Positions 50,961 to 61,000 of a stretch of DNA of 64,000 nt are shown here, in pieces (within the stretch, counting starts at the first letter, position 1; each line of letters begins with the position of its first letter). Made by a program: the position numbers and the translations under genes. The notes under the pieces are model-generated. The model did no database searches, was not told the DNA's origin, and saw nothing but the letters and a program-made list of their open reading frames with translations. The stretch is from Gymnogyps californianus (Eukaryota; Chordata; Aves; Accipitriformes; Cathartidae), in assembly GCF_018139145.2 (NCBI RefSeq), contig NC_059473.1:8548503-8612502 (forward strand), given 5' to 3'.

Positions 50961-53900
50961 CTCCCGGTGGGAGTTCAGTGTAGATAAAAGCTTTAGAGGA
51001 GCTGTTTAGCCCTGGAAGTGTATGGAGGCTCCGCTTAGATTCCCTTACCCTGGTTTTCATCAAGGTTAATGAACCTGCATGCCGATGTAGCTAGGACTGC
51101 TAGCTCATGCGCATCTCTGGAAGAAATTTGAAAATTTCACATTCTCTCATACAGATCTTTTTCTTTCAAGGAAGAAACTGTTCAGAATGTTTAACTTGTG
51201 ATAGTGCTGATAGAAATATTGGGAATTATAAACCATGCTTTTGAATATATATTTATAGGTATATCTCTTTATGTATACGTACTTAGGTGTGTGTGTATCT
51301 AAAATTGAGTTTCCTAAAAGAAAAGACATTGAGAGTGAATGGCAGGTGAATTTTTAAGATTTTTAAATAACAGCTTTAAGCAGCTTTGAGCCACAGGATG
51401 CTGGAGAAGAATTTATAAACCTCCACATAATAAAAGTGTATTGCAGAATAATATTGGAATTTTACTTCACTGAATACATTTTTAAAACCAGAACAAAACC
51501 ACCTCATGACTTATCCTGTGCTGAATGCTTCATTACCGTCATGATGATGGGCAACAAATCCTTGAAGTCGCTGTATTAGCTGGGTAGTGTATTAGTACTA
51601 ATTGGGTGAGACAGATCAAGTAATGCCAGAAAACATTCAAAGATGACATTCTTGTAGCCTCAAGGTAAGTTTATTGTAGGCTGAAAGCTTTTTGCCTTTA
51701 TTGTGTCAGACTTGTGGCTAGTTCGTCAGTTCATCTATTGTTGATATAAAATGGAGATCAGATGGTCTGTTTTGCAAAGGCGGGTGACCTGCTTTGATCA
51801 GGATCCCCAGAGTTTACAGTCAAGCCTGTGTTTCCACTTAAACAGAAAGTCAGCTGTCCTGAGGAGTTTCCCACTTGTTTATCACTTTTGGGGCTGCTAG
51901 TCTACCCTTTCCCTCTCCTGTCAAAAACTCAAGTTGGTGATTGAGAAGAAAGCCTTAATGTTTTATACCAAACCAACTTTTTCCAGTCTTTCCACTTCTT
52001 TTGAAAACTACTTTTGAGCAGCAAAGAGAAAATTGTGTGTTTCTATTTGCAAAATTGACAGACATCTTCAGTCAAGAGGCAAAGTTGTTTCTCTACTTCT
52101 GAGCTGTGAAATCAGCAAAGGGAAAAACTCCCCAAACCTTTGCAAGCAAAACTCAGATTCATGAAGGCACTTTCTCTGTTTTTGCATACTCAGAAATAGA
52201 TGGGGTTTAGTAGTAAAGTGTTAGCTCACTAAAACTGAACTACTAGGATTGCTACTGCAAAGTAAAACATACATTTAAGTGCTTTCCTGGGTCAGGGACT
52301 ACTCCTTCATCATGTTCAAATTGGATCTCAAAGCCTATGTGACTGCCAAGAAGTTGTTCCAATGTGTGCTCCAAATGTGCCAAGTTCTCAAACCTTTTCG
52401 CTGCAAAAGCAGAGAGGAAGGAAGGATGGCTCTTTATATGAAAAAATTAGTTGTAGCACATTTATTAAATGTATGGTCATTGCATTGTACTGGTGAGATG
52501 GATAAAATCAGCTGCCCTTGCACCAAAATTACTTGCAACCCCTCTCCAAAAGGAGTAATTTTACCCCACTTCTTTTGTGTCTCTGTCCCAAAAAGAATGG
52601 GAAATGGGGCAAGCCCTATTTGGGGTGATGGAGAAGTTTTCTCAAATGATGAATTCTGATTTTAATGTCCACCAAAAGAAACGCAAAGGCCGCCTGCACT
52701 TTGGACTGATGGAAGTAGTAATCCTGCTCAGGTTCCCATAATGGTCTGAGCATGGGAGGGATGGCAAAAGAAAAAGAACTACACAAAAACATTTAACTAG
52801 CCAGTACAGATGGTAGTACCGAATTAAGTTGGCTCGAGGGCTCTAAGGCCACATTAATCTCTCTGTAGCTCTGACTAATAAAGTAATTTAGGCTGAAGAT
52901 TTAGTAAAAACCTGCAAAGTTTGACAGTTTTTACATTACAGATCACTCGATGTCAGAGCTTTATTCCTGCTATGTGGTGTTCTACTTCACAAGCAGTAAT
53001 TCAGAAATCTATCTGAGATTTATTAAATCTATCTGAGGTCCTATTAAAGTATGAAGGAAGGGTGCATCTTAAAATTTAGCATGTTTGGAAACTGGAATTT
53101 TTATGTTGAAGTCTGGCTTCTTTCAACCTTCAGATTTTCTCTACAGGTAAATCTCTCTGAAAGTTCATCCTGAAGTTGAACAAAGCTGTTGTGAATAACA
53201 GCTCTTGCTAAGAGAGATTTATGGTGTTTTACTCAGAGGTTGCCCTAGAGCAGGTCAGTGTATTTTGGAAGATTCCTTATGCCACCTATGTGGCCACTCT
53301 TTTCCACCTTTGTTCCAGTGCTCATAGAAATGCAGACTGAAGTTCCTGCTGAAATGTCAGAGGTGGGGTGGTTTGGTTTAGTGGTGTGGAGTTTGCTTTT
53401 CAGCTTGTAACACTGTGGTGCATGATGGCACCAAATGATAGACCTTCTGTAAAGAAGTTTTTGAGGCTGGGGGCTTGTGGGAGGAGTTGTTTGGCGTTTT
53501 TTTAGTCATGAATCTTAAGCAAGTCACCTGTAAAAGCAATTGCTTTGTAATTACTGCAGTCAAAATTCAATGAGGATTTTGCTATAAAACCCTTGTGCAA
53601 GTGATATGTGTGTTACACAGACAAAAAAGCTTCTTTTTTTTTTTTTTTAAATTTGAAAACAAGCAGTCAGACTTTTTCTAAGCTCTGGTTCTTCACAATG
53701 ACTAACAACTCTTTCAGAAACTGGCCAAATTCTGATCTTTTTAAAGCTTCCTCCTATCGACTCAATTTTCTACAGAGTTATGTAAATGACTTCAAAATTG
53801 CACCAAAAAAAAATTTCAGAAATTTTAATAGAAGACTTATTCATTGGTGATGAAGTGGCTGGTATAGGAAAGGTATAGGTTGATTTTCAGTCCATTCAGG

Positions 53901-55689
53901 ACTGGGTGGCTACCAAATATTAAGAAGTGGGGGGGGGTGTTGCATGATTAAAAGGAGGTTATGGTCTCTGAATGCATGGGTATATAGCACGGGTCTCAAT
54001 CTTTCATCTGTGTACAAAAGATAGAAAGCTCGGTGTAAGTATTGTTGGCTAATAATGGAGAAGTTATCAGGAGCATGATCTCTGTTTGGAATACAGATAA
54101 AAGACCAAGTATTATATGTACAATGCACACATCATTGAATTGGTTAGTGAAACAAAGTTTGCATTTGAAATCCTTTGGATCTGTAATACCAAGTCTATTT
54201 TAAAACGGTGGAAAGGCATCACATGGAATGTAAGTGAATGCAGGTATTCCTCCAACATATTAACAACAGCTTTTTCTCTGTGTTAAAATACTTAGTTTAT
54301 TTAAATTACCCTGTTGTGATGTTACATATGTAGTAAATGGTTTAATTAGAGCTTGTTCATTTAGCACCTGTGAATTTGAGTGTTGAGCAGGTCACTGCCC
54401 TATAGATGATAAAGAAATCAGATGATGGAGAGAGGAATTTGTCATCTCTTCATTAGCGAAACATGGGAGATCTGAGTTCAGAAGGGAATGTAAAGTGAAC
54501 TTTCCTCCTGATTAGTGAAGTCCAGCTGTTGTTACTTGACAGTGGGGACAGATATTATAAAGGGGTAAATATTAGAATTTGGAAAGGTGCTTTCTGCCTA
54601 CAGGAAAGCATGACAAATGAGAATTATAGCATACCACATATTTAATTGCATTTACCATGACATCTAACAGATGCTGGAGAAAATGGGATCAATAGTTTTG
54701 TGTCCCAAGGGAAGGTCAGCTCACACCAGATGTACCTGTTTTCTTCCCCCTTTTTATATCATAAAAAATGTACTGTGAATTGATTTAAATTTTACTTGAA
54801 TCTCCCTAGAGAAGTATGTATGTAATAGTATTTCAGCTTTACTGACAATATAGGTACCATTCATTTACCCAAACTCATTCCACCATGCTAATGAGGTAAT
54901 CTTATTCTGAAAGAACAAGCCATTAGGAGTAAAGTTTGTATACAGAAGCATAACACTTCTTAATGGGGTATGCGCTGCCTTTTGCTAGTAATCACCATGG
55001 AGTTTAAAATAGGAAAGAATGCGTTTTTGCCAATTGTGTACCTTTTATATGATTTACTTTATCAAAGATGCAAAGCTTAAGTTAAGCTTGGATACAGACT
55101 TAGAAACAAGAATGAAAATTGCTTTTATAGGAGCATATAAAGTGTAGCATGGTGTGTTGTGCAAAATGTCATTACTGTAGCAGTGGAAAGAAAAATGTAA
55201 ACTTTAGGAAGAGACTCAAAGCTGATGGATGGTGTGTTATCAAAGATGAATTTTGACACCTGCCTATCTTTTGATCTTGAATAAAGCATCTACTCAATTC
55301 TGAGGTTTTTTTAATCCTTACTTTATAGGCATATTCCCCACTAGATAGCTGAAGCTCTATCTTAAAAATGGCAATGGTTTAAGAAAAGAGATAATTAATC
55401 AGCGTGTTCACCTTCAAATTTCAGACTGTTGAAAACAGGGCAAGTTACTATGTCTCTGCTTAGATGAAAGTTAAATCTGCTGGATGCTGTCAAACATTTA
55501 ATTTGATGAAAGAATGACTTTACAGATGGGTCCGTCATTTTGAGATACCACCTGGGAATTAAGTGTTATGTAAAGGTCAACTGTACTTGTAGAAATCTGT
55601 AGTCTCTTGGTGCTTGGAAAGAGATTTCCTGGAGAAACTGTTTATTAACTCTATAGTGTGGTATGCAGCCTCATACTTTTGATCACACA
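50961..55689. other. Non-coding stretch
   Basis: No gene is recognised. The 126-codon plus-strand frame at 52,279-52,659 has no known motif and overlaps the repeat-like motif at 52,280. The stretch contains a 13-base repeat aaatctatctgag at 53,005-53,017 and 53,025-53,037, a T15 tract at 53,634-53,648 and a G9 run at about 53,929-53,937. Confidence 0.5.
52280..52300. repeat. Short ancient-repeat tail motif, copy 2
   Basis: This segment is the partner of 6,400-6,420 (19 of 21 identical). Here it is preceded by 'acatttaag', which extends the resemblance to the recalled ancient phrase 'gcttaagtgctttcctgaatcagg'. It supports an old repeat origin, but the element cannot be delimited. Confidence 0.4.
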
Positions 55690-55930
55690 GAGCAAGTGGC
55701 TATCAAAGAGAGGGCATTGCAAGGTCATTAAATTCCTTTTCATGCCGGGTAATCGTACCCTCTGTGGATAACCAGTTGCCCTGTACTCCCTGTCTCGCAG
55801 CAGGGTAAATTACAGAATCCCGACAGGTGCACTTATTGATTTTAGTGTGTCACATCTGCAGGTCAATTATTCGCTTACAGCAAATACAGGGTATGTAGTT
55901 GGCTATTATTGGGTGCATGTCCCCTTTCAT
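55690..55930. other. Unique block with retained CpGs, candidate conserved element
   Basis: The block combines balanced base composition, a few CpGs (about 55,746, 55,754, 55,796, 55,822, 55,872) and homeodomain-like cores (TTATTGATTTTA near 55,833-55,844, CAATTATTCG near 55,864-55,873). It has no open frame of note. This is only a composition and motif impression, without comparative support. Confidence 0.2.
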
Positions 55931-57739
55931 CTGGCGTCACCAAAATGTAAAGATGAGAAGATCCTCATTTTGTTTCCCTTCTGAAAGAGTGGCTGTGTCT
56001 CAAGCATTCGGTCTTGTTTTCATTTATGTCGATTAACAATATAAATGCTGCTGGAAGAGTCTGTTCAGAAATGGCTGTCCTTTCATGACCATCAGCCTTT
56101 GACGAGTTTTGATTACTTATTATTTGATTTACCTGATCTATGAAGATTATAAGAATTCAGGTGCAATTGATGAAATAGTAGTAAATAATGTTCCCTGAGA
56201 CTTTTGATGATGTGAACAAATAGAATTAGTCATTGAAAGAGTCAGGCTAAGAGGTGGGGATACTGAGGATCATCCGTGATCCAATGGGTTTTGCCTTAGG
56301 TGTGAGTAGAAAAATTGATGACCGTAATTGCTATTTCTAGTTTAATTACTTATCTAAATCTGAGCTTGAATAATGTTCACAGCCGTAATGGGAATCTGAT
56401 ATTTTCTTGTGGGTTTTCAATGTCTTTCCAGTCTCTCACAGAATAAGTACTCACAGTCTTCATGTGGGGTGAATAGGGAATTCTCATATATTTCTTGCAA
56501 GAAAAAGTTGAAGACAATTCCTTTAAAACACCCCTGTTTTGGCTTCTACAACCCTAGCGCAAAGGACATAGGCAGTATAATAGGTAAGTGAGAAATCGGC
56601 TCCAAAAAGGGCAAAGTAGAGCTGAGATGAAGTTGGAAAGGGGAGGTTGAAGGTAGCCAACTCAAGCCACTGTGCACGCTCAATGAATAAGCAATATCCA
56701 GCTTTGTGTTTTATTGCCAGGTAGTGTCCTTGGAAGATACGGCCTAAATCCATTGCATCCTTTATGTCTTGTTTGCATTTTTGTCATGGAAATTGAAGAT
56801 ATAACATGGTAACAAGAAAAGCAATCTTTGCAAAGTGAATATTACAGGGTTTTAATAGTTTTACAAAATCAGTTCTCAGTTTCGAGCCTACAGCAGAAAT
56901 TTTATTGACCGAATTGTAGGTGCTCAACACCTCTGACAACCAGGGCCTTTCCCCATGAGAAATGAGGAGACCATCTGGGAAGACTACATCATTCAGGGCT
57001 TTCCGGAGGGGGTATACTTGCGTGATTTTCAGACTCTTCCTAATGGCTGTGTTGTTGCTCTTTTCAGCAGACCTGGGGAGCAAGTTGTAAAGACGTTCAC
57101 TTGATGTAATGAATAGTTGTTAGCTGATGTTGCCATAAACACGTCAGAGGGCGTTCCTTGAATGAGTGCTTCTTACTGCAAAAACCCACCAGATCTCCCT
57201 CCTCCTCAATTTAGCATACAAAATGTGCAGGGATAGAAAATTAGTTCCAATAATCCACTTATCCAGTCAGAAATATATATAGCCCCAAAGCACTCTGAAA
57301 ATTAATGTTTACTGTTATAAATTAATGTTTTCCAAATATTTGGGGGGAGGGGGTTGGGTTTTTTTGTTCTGTGGTTGGTTTTTTGTGTTGTTGGGGTTTT
57401 TTTAGGAAAAGATAGGTGAAAAATTTTAAATTACTTTTGATTAGATATATTTCTTTCCTACTGCAACAAAGATTGAATGGGTTTTATTATTTGAAAGTGT
57501 TCTCGTTTGGTTTAATGACAGTTTTCCCACACTTTTCAACTGTACAGGATCAGGACCTTTCAGTGTAATGGATTTTTCTGAGAAAGGAATGAAATACTGC
57601 TAATCTGACCTGACTGCTTGGAGTTCCTGGATTAGACTCATAATCTGACACAAACCAATTAACCTGATTTTACTCTGGGCTCATAAAATATGAATTATGC
57701 TGAAGTATTTTGAATAATTGAATAATAGATGTGACTTCT
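55931..57739. other. Non-coding stretch with G/T-rich simple sequence
   Basis: No gene is recognised. At 57,342-57,396 the plus strand has G6-A-G5-TT-G3 followed, after a T/G-rich spacer of about 34 bases, by G4. This may fold as a G-quadruplex only with a long loop. Just before it, aaattaatgttt occurs twice (about 57,299-57,310 and 57,319-57,330). Confidence 0.5.
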
Positions 57740-58030
57740 AGCAGTATGAAATACAGGCAAATTATTTGCATAGGGAAGAAAAAAAGCCCCAAGGCTGCAG
57801 GCAGCATTCTGGGCCTTTGCTGTCCTGCCTGGTTTTTGGTTCACTAATGGTACAAACATTGATTAATGAGTTCAGTAAAGATGTGACAAAGCTGCCGCTG
57901 CTGCTGCCTCATGTTTGTTTTCCCTTTTCATGACACATTGAGCAAGATATGGAATCGTGTCCAAAAGATTGTAAGTGATAAAACATTACAGTCATGGGAG
58001 AAATGTACTGTAAATGGCATCTTTTAGTTG
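57740..58030. promoter_or_regulatory. Candidate non-coding regulatory block
   Basis: The block includes a perfect POU octamer ATTTGCAT (57,764-57,771), a homeodomain-type 'attgattaatgagt' (about 57,859-57,872), a SOX-like ACAAAG (about 57,886-57,891), and a short GCY-repeat 'gctgccgctgctgctgcc'. Motif clustering and mixed composition resemble vertebrate enhancers. No conservation data are available, so this is a pointer only. Confidence 0.25.
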
Positions 58031-61000
58031 TGATTTCTGCCTTCCGTCAGCAAGAAATGATTGAATCTACTAAATGAGAGGAGGCTGCTGAGCCAGTTAG
58101 GGTATTATTGAAATGGATTTTGACATAGACTGCTGCCTAAACAATCAAAGATTTCAGCAGGGATAGGGCAGAGTGTATATATCCTGTCTATATAGCATTT
58201 CAAGCACCTTGAGGGTTTTTTTCCCGCGGCTCCTGATTGTAAGCATTTTCTTCTGTTTGTGGTGGCTGGAATTGGTATGACTTGACTTTGTTCCTATCTT
58301 GAAAAACAAAAAATCATATGACACCCCAGAATACTGGAATAAGAACAGAAGTTAGTCTCGTAGCCAAGTTGAGCTTGTGAAAACAGAAATAACATGAAAG
58401 CGTGTGAGTGAGAAAAAAGGGGAACCAGAAGTAAAGGAGCTGTTGAGAGGAAAAGTATCTCACACTGTAGTTAGAGTAGCCATGGTACTGTATACCTGAA
58501 AAGAAAAGGGACTGTGAATTGCTGATTAAGGAAAAAGTGCTGCAATCCTTTAATCACAATGATCTACTTCACCTTATGTACGGTCTCCTCGCTTATAGCA
58601 GGGCTACTCACACAGTAGGGTATTATTTATTTTGAGTAGCTGCTTCAAAGCACAGCCTTAAAAACGGCAGGTGAGTTGTGAGGGGTTTATACGCAGAGAA
58701 ATCCCTGAGAGTACTTTTAAAAAAATCCCAAAGGGTAGAAACACAGTCAGGTACGTTGAGTGCCACCTAGGTCGTGCAGATGACGTTTAGCGTTTCTCTC
58801 TCCTGAATGCACTCACACCGGCCGTACAGGATCAAAAGGGATTTATGACAAATCCCATCTTGCCACAGTTGCCTCTGCCGAGATCGCTGGGCTAAACTTA
58901 CTCTTATACCAAAGCTTATCGTCTGGCTCCTGTATTCCCCTGCCCCTGTCTCTGCTCATGCTTTTTACCGTTGTTGCCATTTCTAATATGTAACTCTAGG
59001 AATAAGCTGAATCAAATCAGTTGAAGCAATCTCACGCCAGTGCCACAGGCTACAAAATACTCAGTGAAAGGAGTGGTCCAACGGGGAAGTTGGCTGGTGT
59101 GGATGCACGCCGAATAGCACTGCCATCTGCATTTTATATTGATGCTCCGATTCATGGGCTGATCTGGAAAACTGTTTTAGCTTCTTGTAGGCAAAGCGAA
59201 TTAGGAATGCTTTAAAATGCTTTCAGTGTTTTTATACTTTTTGTGTGTTTGGTACAGTGAAAAAAGGTAAATGACAGATTTGTTTTACATTTCTGTAAGC
59301 AGTAATAGCATTTCAAAAAGAATGCAGCTGGAAATATTACATGGCAAAATCCTGGCACAAAAAGGTAACTTATGTCAGATGGATTCGAGTAGCATTCTCT
59401 TAATTGCTATCAGAGCCATGATATATAGTCTCAAAAGCATCTGGAAATGTGGAGACTTTATCAACAGGAAAATGCTTAAAAATAACATATAAAATAAACA
59501 CAGCCTTTTATTCATCTCTGGTGATTTTTCTAGGAGGATTAAGATCTCTCTTACATCAGCAAGTGAGCAGCTCGTGAGGTGTATCGTTAGTGAGTTATTG
59601 CTTCTGCAGAATCTTTTTTTGGGCAAATCTGTTTTTATCATGATCTCAGTCTAATCATATTGTGCTGATTGGTGGCTCATGCAGAGAAGGTTTCTTCTTT
59701 ATTACTTTTGTGTCAGCTCTATGCTCTTTCAGCAGCCTAGGAATGGAAATTTACTTTGGAGAGCTTTGGTTTCCCTTTCTCCCAGCTCTGCTCACAGCAG
59801 GTGGTTGTTGGAGTGGCGTTCCTGGGTTGGGCTACGTGTCTGTAAGAAGAGATGTGAAGCCTTCAAAGGATTACGGGTAGGCCTGTGATCTGATTAAGAC
59901 TGTTACAGAGGAAAGATTTCATGGAGAAGTTTCTTTGCAGAGAAGCAGAATTGTAAAAGTATATTCATTTCAGTGGAACTCCTCTTTCAAAATCCCTAAG
60001 CAAAGAGAATACTGAAATTGTGGAACTGGCAAATGTGCTTCTTGCCCAGGTCTTACAATCTCTCCATTGCTCCCATGGGAACCCGGGTGCAGCTGGCAGC
60101 GCCCAGGAGAAGGCCACAACTTAGAAATGTTTCTAACCAGCGCCCCAGTCCTGCCGTTTCTCTTGTAAGCTCCTGCCAGGGGAAGCGCGAGGTGACACAT
60201 CACCACCTCCCGCTGTGGCAGGCTCTTATCGATCCCCCCGGTGACTCCATCATTTATATCCTGTGAAAAACAGCAAAAGTTTCTTCCCAGGCCACTTGAA
60301 GATGATATTATATTTTGTGAATGCAGGACCTGACAGCGTGTATTACAATCTGTGATTGTCTTTTTTTTATAATAATTAGCTATCTAATTGCATGTCCAAG
60401 CCTAGTTGATGCATTTGCATTTGTAAGTAATTAGGATTTATTTGAAAGCATGCTGTTTTAATGTTTTGTCTCCACTTTCTACAAATGAAATTACAGATAA
60501 ATTTAATTTGAAGTAATAAAGTAAAAACAAAAACCAAACCAAAACAAACACCAATCAAAACCAAAACAAACAAAAAAACCCCATAAATGACACTGAACAT
60601 ATTGATCAATCCCAACTCATGCAGCACTGGCTTCTGCGAGCTTTCATCGTGAAAGAGTTTGCCTTGAATTCTGTTGAACTTGCCTGAGTAAGATTTACTC
60701 TCTCGAGTAATAGCTGGAAGCACATTGTGGACCCATTACAGATGCAACCTTATGTGTAATAAACTTGCAGAGCTAAGTATCAATTACAAGTATGTACCTG
60801 CCTAATAATTTGTTATACCCAAATTATGTCCCATAGTATCTGCCTTTTTGTCTAAATGCCAGCAATCTCATTTGTCTTTCTCCTAGCCTGTATACTCAAC
60901 AAAGATTAGACAGAATAACAAATGATATCATTATCCTTTTAAACGAATACAAAGGAGAGAAAATAAAATTAAGAGTGAGGCAGGAAATTGTTAATATGTT

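Noticed and set aside
57342..57396. G-quadruplex at the G/T-rich run
   Set aside because: Three close G-tracts are present, but the fourth is about 34 bases away, so a stable canonical quadruplex is doubtful.
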